NCBI GenBank assembly: GCA_003228115.1
Contig: QEVV01000002.1
Coordinates: forward strand, 496,001-560,000
Origin: Chloroflexota bacterium
GTDB lineage: Bacteria > Chloroflexota > Dehalococcoidia > Lucifugimonadales > SAR202-VII-2
Reading direction: 5' to 3'
DNA length: 64,000 nucleotides
Below the pieces are notes generated by a model. It was not told the DNA's origin and ran no database searches. It saw only the letters and a program-made list of their open reading frames with translations. Position numbers and translations under genes: made by a program. Each line of letters opens with the position of its first letter. The stretch's first letter is position 1. This document shows positions 44,315-54,381 of this stretch, piece by piece.

Positions 44315-46051
44315 CTATCGGCGCTTGTGTCCTTTGATGGACGCTAGGAACCCTTCGAGGGGAAGGGTATTGAGGACGTGTTTGGGCTCGCACCAGGCAC
44401 GACGGGCTATGCCAATGCCCAAGCGGGCCTGGCTATAATCCTCGAACTTGTGGGAGTCCGTGCTGATGATCATTGGGACGCCCAGGTCTCTGGCACGACG
44501 GGCGTGGGTGTCCTTGATGTCCAGCCGGTGAGGCAGACAATTGATTTCCACCGCCGTGCCCGTTCTTAGCGCTGCTTGAAGCACAACCTCCACGTCTGCA
44601 TTTGTGGGGTGCCGGTGTCCCAACAATCGGCAGGTCAAATGGCCGATAACGTCTACCCTGGGGTTCTCCATAGCCCTCACCACCCGGCGCGTCATTGCTG
44701 CTTTGTCTTGCTCCATTGCTGAATGAACGGAACCCACCACGAAGTCGAGATCGGCCAGGATTTCATCGGAATAGTCCATGGTTCCGTCGGCCCGGATGTC
44801 CACTTCGGAACCGGCAAGCACTTTGATATCGGGGAGAAGGGAGTCCAACTCGCGGATGTGTTGGACGTGATGACGTAGCCGATCTTCATTGAGGCCGTTG
44901 GCTATAGTTGAGCTGCGGGAGTGGTCGGTAATCGCGATGTATTGCAGGCCGCGCTCACGGGCGGCCTGGATCATTGCTTCCAGGGGATCGCGGCCATCGC
45001 TCTGATCGGTGTGGGCGTGAAGGTCGCCCAGGAGGTCGGCTTCTTCTATGAGATGGGGGATTGCTCCCTGACGGGCGAGGTCGATCTCGTCCAGGCCCTG
45101 GCGAAGTTCCGGCGGAATGTACTGGAGGTCTAGGTACGAGTAGAGCGACGCCTCGTCGGAGAAGGCGACCATTTCTCCTGTGTCTACGTGGGTGATCCCG
45201 TACTCGTTGATAGAGAGTCCCTTCCTCACGGCCAGTTCCCTGAGTTGGATGTTGTGCTCCCTACTTCCCGTGAAGTATTGCATCAGCGATCCGAACTGGT
45301 CCTCGGGCACGATACGCAGGTCGATCTGCATGCCTTTAACCAGCACGCTGGCCTTCTTCGGACCATGCACCAGCACTTCTGAGACCAGCGGCAAATCAGC
45401 GAAAGCATCTAGAACTTTCTCTGGGTCGTCGGAGGTGCCCATGAGGTCTATGTCGCCGACCGTTTCCTCGAAGCGGCGGAGGCTTCCTGCGGGCGCCAGC
45501 GTCTTGAGCGACGGACAGCGCTCCCGCAGTGCCGCGATCACCTGCTCGGCGATGGGCAAAGTCAGGCTGACCGGCAATCGTTTCCCTTTAGCGCCGCGTG
45601 TCTGCAGGGTTTGCAGGATGCTCTCGGTGGCCTTTTCGCCCATCCGAGGTAGGGCGGCTACTCGCCCGTCGGCCAGGGCTCGCTCTAGCTCGTCAACGGT
45701 GGTGACGCCCAGGTCTGTGGCGATGCGGTATGCGGTTTTCGGCCCAATTCCCGGCACTTCCAGGATGGTTAGCACGCCTTCCGGGAGCGCAGCCTTCTTA
45801 CGCTCGTAGGACTGCATCTGGCCGGTGGTGACAATCTCATGGATCTTGGCAGCGATTTGCTCGCCTATGCCCTTGACCGCTCGAAGGTCGGCCGTCTCCT
45901 GCACCATTTGGGAGAGTTCGACCGGAAGACTTGTAATGGTGCGAGCGGCGCGTTGGTAGGCGCGGACTTTGAATGGGCTGTCCCCCTCAATCTCCACGAG
46001 GGCGGCAAGCCGGTCAAAGACTTCGGCGATTTCTGCGTTGGTTATGGGCAT
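44315..46051 (-). CDS. polX: PolX-type DNA polymerase with PHP domain
   Basis: Family X repair polymerase of 578 residues. An N-terminal HhH part (VKGIGEQIAAKIHEIV, LEVPGIGPKTAYRIATDLG) is followed by the polymerase palm, which keeps GSLRRFEETVGDIDLMGTS with the catalytic DxD and LRIVPEDQFGSLMQYFTGSREHN, then the C-terminal PHP domain with DLHAHTDQSDGRDPLEAMI, ITDHSRSS, GSEVDIRADG and STDSH. PHP is a 3'-5' exonuclease in bacterial PolX. It likely fills short gaps in base excision repair. Four genes away from secA on the same strand. Confidence 0.95.
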   Translation of the reverse strand: MPITNAEIAEVFDRLAALVEIEGDSPFKVRAYQRAARTITSLPVELSQMVQETADLRAVKGIGEQIAAKIHEIVTTGQMQSYERKKAALPEGVLTILEVPGIGPKTAYRIATDLGVTTVDELERALADGRVAALPRMGEKATESILQTLQTRGAKGKRLPVSLTLPIAEQVIAALRERCPSLKTLAPAGSLRRFEETVGDIDLMGTSDDPEKVLDAFADLPLVSEVLVHGPKKASVLVKGMQIDLRIVPEDQFGSLMQYFTGSREHNIQLRELAVRKGLSINEYGITHVDTGEMVAFSDEASLYSYLDLQYIPPELRQGLDEIDLARQGAIPHLIEEADLLGDLHAHTDQSDGRDPLEAMIQAARERGLQYIAITDHSRSSTIANGLNEDRLRHHVQHIRELDSLLPDIKVLAGSEVDIRADGTMDYSDEILADLDFVVGSVHSAMEQDKAAMTRRVVRAMENPRVDVIGHLTCRLLGHRHPTNADVEVVLQAALRTGTAVEINCLPHRLDIKDTHARRARDLGVPMIISTDSHKFEDYSQARLGIGIARRAWCEPKHVLNTLPLEGFLASIKGHKRR

Positions 46052-46063
46052 GGGTGAAGCGGG

Positions 46064-46639
46064 CTACTCGATGAGCTCCCTAGTGATCCGCCCGACGGTC
46101 TCACTGAGGTTGAAACTCAAAACTTCAGTGTTGAGCGTTTGGGAAAGGAAGCCCCATCCAACTTCGGATCTGATCTGGACTTCTATGAGCCCCCCTCGTG
46201 CGACGCTTAGCACCGCCGCGTGAGGAAGCGCGTCAAGTTTGACCACGGTGGACAGTGTGATAATTATGCTTGATCCCGGCCCGATGAAACCCGTGCCGAG
46301 CTGGATGGGTTCAGTAACCTCCACGTTGTTCACGAAGAGCACGTGTTCGCTGGAGCGAGGGTAGACCGGTGTCGGGCCATCATTCTGAATCTCGACCTCA
46401 ACTTCGAACTCCACTCCTTCGACCATGAGTTCAGCAGCGTCCAGCAAGTTGCCTGTTACCAAAAGGCCACCCGCTCGAAGAAGCCTTCCCGTGTCGTTCG
46501 TTATGACAGGCGCGACGCCCACGACGCGAGCGTTGGGGACTGAGAGCTTGTCGTAACTGTAACAAGAGGCCGCAAGCAGTCCGATGACCGCCACGAGGAA
46601 GAGCAAGAAGAAGAGCTTGAGGAAAGAACCCGGAAACAT
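46064..46639 (-). CDS. Putative lipoprotein, LEA14-like domain
   Basis: A 191-residue exported protein. An N-terminal hydrophobic stretch ends with LLAASC (lipobox with Cys near residue 26), so it is probably a lipoprotein. The rest, with EVEVEIQNDGPTPVYPRSSEHVLFVNNVEV, resembles the WHy/LEA14 beta-sandwich. No precise function. The gene starts 12 bases upstream of polX, co-directional. Confidence 0.75.
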   Translation of the reverse strand: MFPGSFLKLFFLLFLVAVIGLLAASCYSYDKLSVPNARVVGVAPVITNDTGRLLRAGGLLVTGNLLDAAELMVEGVEFEVEVEIQNDGPTPVYPRSSEHVLFVNNVEVTEPIQLGTGFIGPGSSIIITLSTVVKLDALPHAAVLSVARGGLIEVQIRSEVGWGFLSQTLNTEVLSFNLSETVGRITRELIE

Positions 46640-46717
46640 AGTGGGGGCATTCTACTACTGGCGAGACTGCCACCGTATGGGTTTTCATGTCTCGTGATGG
46701 CGGCCAGGGAGGGAGTA

Positions 46718-47068
46718 CTAGCCCGACTTTTGCGCCATCTGCCCGCCGATAGCCGCTCCCAGAGTGCCCATGGACATAGCGTATATGGGAAACACGGCCG
46801 CAACGACGACCAGGATTAGGGGGCTGATGGGGCCTGGCATCGCGTCGGCGATCTGGTTCCTGAGAACCGCCACGATGATCAACGGAGGAACTAGGAAAAG
46901 GCCCATGACGAACCCGATTCCCAGGGCCGTTCCTGTGCCAGCCTTTGTGGCTGTTCCCCCAAAGTAACCCCCGATAATGGGGCCTAGAGGGCCAAGAATA
47001 AAGTGAAGCACCGGTATCAACAAACACACGACGCTCACCGCGAATCCGATAATTCCGCCCTTGATCAT
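46718..47068 (-). CDS. Small multi-span membrane protein
   Basis: A 116-residue membrane protein with three hydrophobic spans and the Gly-rich stretch FILGPLGPIIGGYFGGTATKAGTGTALGIGFVMG. It resembles DUF5518/DUF456-like proteins, but weakly. It is co-directional with secA upstream and the LEA14-like gene downstream. No function is proposed. Confidence 0.75.
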   Translation of the reverse strand: MIKGGIIGFAVSVVCLLIPVLHFILGPLGPIIGGYFGGTATKAGTGTALGIGFVMGLFLVPPLIIVAVLRNQIADAMPGPISPLILVVVAAVFPIYAMSMGTLGAAIGGQMAQKSG

Positions 47069-47131
47069 GGATGGACTACCTTAAGCGATTGCTTTCATAC
47101 ATTGAGAATTCCAGGCGTATCCCCGGCGTGG

Positions 47132-49789
<2,658 letters not shown>

Positions 49790-49821
49790 GGGTATCTACC
49801 TAAGCAGAATATGGAGACGTC

Positions 49822-49849
49822 TCTATAGTGAGTTTACTACAGTCGTGAA
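49822..49849 (-). promoter_or_regulatory. Candidate secA promoter
   Basis: On the minus strand TTCACG, 16-base spacer, TATAGA, about 30 bases before the secA ATG; a GAGACGTCTC palindrome follows in the leader. Confidence 0.45.
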
Positions 49850-49891
49850 TAGGGCGGGAGTTGGATTCCTAGATAGGAGAGACACATGCAC

Positions 49892-49965
49892 AGGTGGCCG
49901 AGGGGCTGAGCGGCTGGACTGCCTCTATTCGCCGGCAACGGCGATGGGTTCGAATGCATCCTCCC
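49892..49965 (+). other. tRNA-Ser/Leu-like sequence, probably a relic or chance likeness
   Basis: AGGTGGCCGAGGGGCTGAGC resembles the D-arm of long-variable-arm tRNAs, followed by a hairpin CGCCG-GCAA-CGGCG like a variable arm and GGGTTCGAATGC like a T-loop. The T-stem (ATGGG against GCATC) and acceptor do not pair and no anticodon stem can be drawn. The right half is coding for the end of the nuclease gene (49925-50746). It cannot be a functional tRNA as it stands. Confidence 0.2.
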
Positions 49966-50746
49966 TTTCCCATTGAGGCGCTTCTGCAGCGGCCGCAGCT
50001 CGCTGAGCTTTGCTCATCGTTACCTCGCGACCTTCGTGGCAGATGGAGAGGAAGTCACAGAGGCGGCAGAGCCGGGTGGGGGAGGGGGTGAACGCCTTAT
50101 CCGCATTGATGGCGTAGGCGGTCTCAAGTACGGAACTCATAGTCTGCATTGCCGCGAAGTGGTCGTACTCCCAGGTCTTGGTGAAGCCGTCCTGCAAGAA
50201 GACATAGGACAGCCGTTCCACAGGTGGGAGATCCTTGAAGCGTTGAAGGATGAGGGAGTAGAAGTACAGCGAGAAAGGCTCCATGCTGTTCTGAGTCTTG
50301 CCCGTCTTGTAGTCCATCAGGTGCGCTGACTTTCCCTCCCTGTCCACCCTGTCGACGATTCCTCGCAGGCGGACTCCGGACACTTTCCGATGCACCCGCT
50401 GTTCGAGCATCAGTGGCTCAGCGTTCGGGTCGAAGGTCCCAGCGAACTGCTGAAGCTGTTCTAACGCTCGTGTCTTGTAGGCTTCTTCTTCTTCCGCGCT
50501 CTTGAACCCTTTCCGGTTTCTTGCCCAGTGGGCTTCCAACAGTGGCTCCAGCCTCTCCGGCTGGCGGCCGTCCGTGGGAGCGGCAAAGAAGTCTTTGAGG
50601 GCAGCGTGGACATTACTACCAAGCGTAAAGTAGGGGCGAGCCTTGCGGAACCAAGGGCCCAACTTGTCGACGTACAGGAAGCGGTACTTGCGCGGGCAAT
50701 CCTGATAGGTGGATATCTTCGACGGCGACAGCGAAAAAAGGGCCAT
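49925..50746 (-). CDS. PD-(D/E)XK nuclease, RecB/Cas4-like, with probable Fe-S cysteines
   Basis: A 273-residue single-strand-type exonuclease. The N-terminal SPSKISTYQDCPRKYRFLYVDKLG is the classic first motif, the catalytic core GIVDRVDREGKSAHLMDYKTGK carries the Asp and the D-Y-K-T-G, and the late CRLCDFLSIC with the CP at the N terminus gives four Cys as in Fe-S AddB/Cas4-type enzymes. No helicase partner or CRISPR locus is near; a solo repair role is likely. Its 3' end overlaps the tRNA-like sequence. Confidence 0.9.
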   Translation of the reverse strand: MALFSLSPSKISTYQDCPRKYRFLYVDKLGPWFRKARPYFTLGSNVHAALKDFFAAPTDGRQPERLEPLLEAHWARNRKGFKSAEEEEAYKTRALEQLQQFAGTFDPNAEPLMLEQRVHRKVSGVRLRGIVDRVDREGKSAHLMDYKTGKTQNSMEPFSLYFYSLILQRFKDLPPVERLSYVFLQDGFTKTWEYDHFAAMQTMSSVLETAYAINADKAFTPSPTRLCRLCDFLSICHEGREVTMSKAQRAAAAAEAPQWEREDAFEPIAVAGE

Positions 50747-50783
50747 GGTTACACCATGTTGGATAGCAGACTAGGTTCTTCCC

Positions 50784-50819
50784 GGAGCCTGTTCTGAGCC
50801 TGCCGAAGGGCTCCAGAAC
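50784..50819. repeat. REP-like imperfect inverted repeat (EPFGRLRTG type)
   Basis: GTTCTGAGCCTGCCGAAGGG and its near-complement GGCTCCAGAAC form imperfect arms at 50791-50819. Its minus-strand translation EPFGRLRTGSG is typical of a dispersed GC-rich repeat seen in many bacterial genomes. It lies upstream of the nuclease gene start. Confidence 0.55.
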
Positions 50820-50907
50820 GACAAGAACTTTCTCTGGGCAGAGCGCCTGGAATAGAACCAACGTTCGATTCTAGTCCAGAATAGCAGCGAGATGCCGGAT
50901 TTGGCAA

Positions 50908-50953
50908 CAAGAAAGAAGGGGCCCTGGATTTCTCCAGGGCCCCTTCTTTCTTG
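50908..50953. terminator. Strong terminator after the DsrE-like genes
   Basis: A perfect 20-bp stem (50908-50927 with 50934-50953), loop ATTTCT, with A/T-rich outer arms that act as U-tract in either direction. It lies 35 bases after the third DsrE-like stop codon. Confidence 0.92.
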
Positions 50954-50988
50954 TCTCGAGGCGAATTCCTAGTCGGTCAGGCTGTGAC

Positions 50989-51372
50989 TTACCACTGCCA
51001 GACGGCGTCGTGCTGATCGAAGAGGCCCGCTAGGGCACTACGCTTCACCAGGCTGATGCCTGAAACCAGTTCGTCGTTGCCGATGCCCCGGTCCTTCAGG
51101 TCTTCCTCAACGACGTACACTTTGGCGCCTGAACTGGCTAACGCCTCGACGTCGTCGTCGATCTTGGGCGGAACGCTCAGCTTCACATCTCCGAAGCTGA
51201 GGCCACTGGCGTCCTGACCCTTCACGGCGTAGTTGACAGCGTTACTGCGCAATAGCACCGATAGGTCTGCGCCGGCGTTTTTGAACATGTGGCTGATCCA
51301 CAGGATCGTGTCGTCTTGTTCTTCAATGGTGCCGTGGTAGGCACGTTCAACGATGGAAAGAATTCCCGGCAT
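50989..51372 (-). CDS. DsrE-superfamily protein 3 (no Cys)
   Basis: A 127-residue protein of the DsrE/TusBCD fold, beginning GILSIVERAYHGTIEEQDDTILWISHM and continuing LLRSNAVNYAVKGQD and VPPKIDDDVEALASSGAKVYVVEEDLKDRG. It has no Cys, so it cannot carry persulfide itself; it may be a structural partner as TusC or DsrF is. GAGGAAC precedes the ATG. It is the last gene of the cluster and is followed by a terminator. Confidence 0.8.
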   Translation of the reverse strand: MPGILSIVERAYHGTIEEQDDTILWISHMFKNAGADLSVLLRSNAVNYAVKGQDASGLSFGDVKLSVPPKIDDDVEALASSGAKVYVVEEDLKDRGIGNDELVSGISLVKRSALAGLFDQHDAVWQW

Positions 51373-51407
51373 TGTGTTCCTCCAAGGGTGAGATAGTCAG
51401 CGGCTAG

Positions 51408-51824
51408 CTAGTGAGCTCCGATGACCAGGGTGTTGGTGCTTTCGTTGGACCACTTGAGCAAGTCTCCCGGTCCTCCGCGGCGGGGTCCGTCGATCCAGTC
51501 TCCGGCGGCCCGTTCGTCCACGCAGAGTCCGCAGTTGACCCAGTCCAGTTTGGGTGCTTCCTGACCCTTTTCAAACAGGGCAGAGATGAATTTTGCACTG
51601 CTGGGATGGTCCTGGTCTTCGGCGTTGGTGCCCTTGACCGGGTTGGGGTGAGCGGCCTGGCCCTTGAGTGTCAGGCTAACAGCGCCTTCGTAGGCGAAGA
51701 CGTTGACGTTGATGCCCTTGCGTAGAGCGGCATCTACGATGCGCAAGACGGTTGTTGTTGTCCCGGTCTCGTATGGGGCGTCCATGAGCGCCATGGTTAG
51801 GGTGCGTGATCCAGAGGTGGTCAT
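51408..51824 (-). CDS. DsrE-superfamily protein 2 (CxxC)
   Basis: A 138-residue DsrE-like protein. The core LTMALMDAPYETGTTTTVLRIVDAALRKGINVNVFAYEGAV matches DsrE, and VNCGLCVDERA supplies Cys98 and Cys101 at the place of the sulfur-carrying Cys of DsrE/TusD. It is therefore the likeliest persulfide carrier of the three. AAAGGAG precedes the ATG; 17 bases separate it from gene 1. Confidence 0.85.
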   Translation of the reverse strand: MTTSGSRTLTMALMDAPYETGTTTTVLRIVDAALRKGINVNVFAYEGAVSLTLKGQAAHPNPVKGTNAEDQDHPSSAKFISALFEKGQEAPKLDWVNCGLCVDERAAGDWIDGPRRGGPGDLLKWSNESTNTLVIGAH

Positions 51825-51841
51825 TATTGTTCTCCTTTCTG

Positions 51842-52177
51842 CTAGTGCCAGATGGCTTTCGTGCCAGACGTTACAAGCATATCGACCAAGTCATCCACAC
51901 TCGCTTGAGAGACGCCTGCTACGAGTTTGTCGGCACTGATAGCGCGTTCCCGAAGGGAGAAGTCGTCAGCGAGGACCTTGACGCTGGGAGCGTCCTTGAT
52001 CAGCTTTTCGACAGGGCTGTCTTTCACGCCCTTCCGTGCCGGAATAACGCCGTTCTGCACCAAGCAGAAAGTCACGCTATTGCCAGCGCCCGCCAGGTCC
52101 TGGGCCACTTGATAAAAGTACGATGAATCACCGTATTCGAACGGGTCTCTCGACTCGACCAACAGATAGTTCGCCAT
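51842..52177 (-). CDS. DsrE-superfamily protein 1
   Basis: A 111-residue DsrE-like protein beginning ANYLLVESRDPFEYGDSSYFYQVAQDLAGAGNSVTFCLVQNGVIPARKG, with a single Cys38 in the VTFCLVQNGV strand (equivalent to no known active Cys). The end VDDLVDMLVTSGTKAIWH parallels TusB/DsrH-like tails. It is the first of three tandem family members, with its own promoter 50 bases before it. Confidence 0.82.
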   Translation of the reverse strand: MANYLLVESRDPFEYGDSSYFYQVAQDLAGAGNSVTFCLVQNGVIPARKGVKDSPVEKLIKDAPSVKVLADDFSLRERAISADKLVAGVSQASVDDLVDMLVTSGTKAIWH

Positions 52178-52225
52178 ATCCCTCCTCCCGTGATGTTACG
52201 AATCCCGCTGTTGTGCACTGGCCTG

Positions 52226-52255
52226 AGTATACCGACGCCTCTAGCCGCGCTGCAA
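52226..52255 (-). promoter_or_regulatory. Promoter for the DsrE-like trio
   Basis: On the minus strand TTGCAG, 18-base spacer, TATACT (complements at 52250-52255 and 52226-52231), about 49 bases before the first DsrE ATG. It would let the trio be expressed apart from the upstream dioxygenase gene. Confidence 0.6.
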
Positions 52256-52277
52256 TAAGGTGGTGAAGTCCTAACGC

Positions 52278-53684
52278 TTAGCTTTCAAGCGTGCTGACCG
52301 TGGCCAGGTTCGACGCCTCCCAGGCTGCGAGACCGCCCACTAGGTCAGTGACCCCTCCAACTCCAGCATTCTCTAGAATGCTGGCTGCGATGGCTGAGCG
52401 GTACCCGGCAGCGCAATGAACCACGACACGCCGCCCTTTTGGAATACTACCGCTGTTTTGATGCAGATTGTTTAGTGGAAGGTTCAGGCTGTCCTCAATG
52501 TGCTTGGCGTTCCACTCTGCTACCGTGCGCACGTCAATGACGACGGGTGGTTCTGTGGAAGTCAGCAGTTCGCTCAAGTTGGCCGCCGCGATCCGTTCTG
52601 TCCGAATCACTAGGTCCGGCCGGGACTCCAACGCTTGCATGCCGCCCTCAAGGTACCCCTGCACCATGTCAAAGCCCACTCGGCTTAGGCGTACTGCTGC
52701 TTCCCGTTCCCGCTCTGGCTCGGCGATGATCACGATGGGGCGCTCAGTGTCTAGCAATGTACCCGCCCAGGTGGCGAAGGAGCCTCCCAAGCCAATGTTG
52801 ATGCTGCCCGGAACGTGTGCCCCCTCGTATTCCGCGGGATCGCGCACGTCCAAGACCTGGGACCTCTCCTCCCGCCGGGCCAGCAATTCAGCCAGTGTCA
52901 TAGCGGCGAGGCCGTGTTCCCGCGTCGTGTCCAGAGTGGCATGCTCGCGTCGGTTGAGCGCTGCGTCATAGGCGAAGTAGGTCGGCGCCTCTGGCTGATC
53001 GACGGTAACCAAACCAATAAAGGCTTCCTTACTCATGGGTTGCAGAGCGTAGTTGTATTGGCGCTGGGTTCCCAGGGTTGAGGAGGTGTCGGTACTCAAA
53101 TTCCTGCCGCACATCGATCCAGCGCCGTGAGCCGGATAGACCAGGGTGTCGTCCGGGAGGGTCAACAGCTTGTCGTGGAGGGAGTCGTAGAGCATGGCTG
53201 CAAGTTCTTCACTGGAGAAGCCTACGGAGGCCATCAGGTCTGGCCGGCCCACGTCTCCGATGAAGAGGGTGTCGCCGGTCAGGATGGCCTGGGGCTTCTG
53301 CGCATCGCTCTCCAGATCAAAGACCAGGATGCAAATGCCTTCAGGCGTGTGGCCGGGAGTCTCCAACACCTGTAGGCGCACGCCGCCGAACTCTAGGGTT
53401 TCCCCGTCTGAGTGTTTTGTAGCAGCGTACTCGGCGTCTGCACGGGCCCCCAGATGCACCTCAGCCCCCACTCGATCGCGGAGTTCTAGGTGCCCGGCCA
53501 CGAAATCCGCGTGGAAGTGGGTGAGGAAAACATGCCGGATGGTAAGTCCCTGGCGAGCAGCGTCCTCAAGGTATTGATCAACGTCCCGTTGTGGATCGAC
53601 GACCACCGCTGTGCCCGTATTCGTATCCCCGATGAGGTAGGAGGCGTGGGCCAAACAGCCCAAATAGTATTGTTCAAGGATCAT
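52278..53684 (-). CDS. Persulfide-dioxygenase-like MBL protein fused to two rhodanese domains
   Basis: A 468-residue protein. Residues 1-240 form a metallo-beta-lactamase fold like ETHE1/persulfide dioxygenase: LTHFHADFVAGH (56-65), GHTPEGIC, LTGDTLFIGDVGRPDL and YPAHGAGSMCG bind iron. Rhodanese 1 (about 270-360, VLDVRDPAEYEGAHVPGS) has lost the catalytic Cys. Rhodanese 2 (about 375-460) keeps it: HCAAGYRS, Cys424. Such fusions oxidise glutathione persulfide to sulfite and pass sulfur on. GGAGGG precedes the ATG; the Dph6-like stop lies 15 bases upstream, and the DsrE trio follows. Confidence 0.9.
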   Translation of the reverse strand: MILEQYYLGCLAHASYLIGDTNTGTAVVVDPQRDVDQYLEDAARQGLTIRHVFLTHFHADFVAGHLELRDRVGAEVHLGARADAEYAATKHSDGETLEFGGVRLQVLETPGHTPEGICILVFDLESDAQKPQAILTGDTLFIGDVGRPDLMASVGFSSEELAAMLYDSLHDKLLTLPDDTLVYPAHGAGSMCGRNLSTDTSSTLGTQRQYNYALQPMSKEAFIGLVTVDQPEAPTYFAYDAALNRREHATLDTTREHGLAAMTLAELLARREERSQVLDVRDPAEYEGAHVPGSINIGLGGSFATWAGTLLDTERPIVIIAEPEREREAAVRLSRVGFDMVQGYLEGGMQALESRPDLVIRTERIAAANLSELLTSTEPPVVIDVRTVAEWNAKHIEDSLNLPLNNLHQNSGSIPKGRRVVVHCAAGYRSAIAASILENAGVGGVTDLVGGLAAWEASNLATVSTLES

Positions 53685-53699
53685 CGTTAGCCCTCCAAG

Positions 53700-54380
53700 T
53701 TACCTAGGTAATAGGTCCGCGAAGACGAACCCGCCCCTTTTCACAACCTCGCCAGGAAGGACCGGAATGGGCTGTTCGAACATGGGCCCCTCATAGGCGA
53801 AGGTGTGGAACTCTCCGTTCTCGCCACATGGGTCGGCACCTGCTGGGAGGTCGTCCAAGAACTGCGCATCGAAAGTGCGCCCCACAAACGATGCGTCGAG
53901 CTGTTTCGGGTCGATGCACGTGACGTGGGCCTTCAGACCGGAGCCTACCATCGTCCTTGCAAGCTCGGAGGTGTCGATACCCCATAGAGGAAAGAGGCAA
54001 TCGATACCTGTGTCAGCCATTCGCTCCAGCCTGTAGCGGCGCACATCTTCCAGAAAAAGGTCTCCAAAGGCCATGGCATCGATACCGCCGGCCTTGGCAT
54101 GGGTCATGGCCTCGCTCATGGCTTGCTCGTACACCTCGTTCGGGCAGGGGCTGGGAATATGCACCTTGAAGACTGGGAGGCCGGCGGCCGCTGCCTGGAG
54201 ATCAAGCAATTGGTCCCGCACGGCATGCATCGCCACTCTGGAGGCATCTTGGTTAATGGTGGTCAGCAGGCCAACTACATCCACCTCATCCTGGCTGCGT
54301 AGGACATGCAGGGCCCAGGAACTGTCTTTGCCGCTGCTCCAGGACAGCCAAACCCGGGGCCTTGAATTCGTTTTGGTCAC
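53700..54380 (-). CDS. DUF71/Dph6-like ATP-pyrophosphatase
   Basis: A 226-residue adenine-nucleotide alpha hydrolase of the PP-loop superfamily: VWLSWSSGKDSSWALHVLR is the ATP site, and ENGEFHTFAYEGPMF is the signature of the diphthine-ammonia ligase (Dph6/DUF71) group. Bacteria have no diphthamide, so the substrate must be different. It starts GTG at 54380, one base from the upstream epimerase stop, and is followed closely by the persulfide-dioxygenase-like gene, so the genes are coupled. Confidence 0.88.
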   Translation of the reverse strand: MTKTNSRPRVWLSWSSGKDSSWALHVLRSQDEVDVVGLLTTINQDASRVAMHAVRDQLLDLQAAAAGLPVFKVHIPSPCPNEVYEQAMSEAMTHAKAGGIDAMAFGDLFLEDVRRYRLERMADTGIDCLFPLWGIDTSELARTMVGSGLKAHVTCIDPKQLDASFVGRTFDAQFLDDLPAGADPCGENGEFHTFAYEGPMFEQPIPVLPGEVVKRGGFVFADLLPR

Positions 54381-54381
54381 G

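Noticed and set aside
49925-50746. Cas4 of a CRISPR system
   Set aside because: The Cys and PD-(D/E)XK motifs fit Cas4-like nucleases generally, but no cas1/cas2 or array is present.
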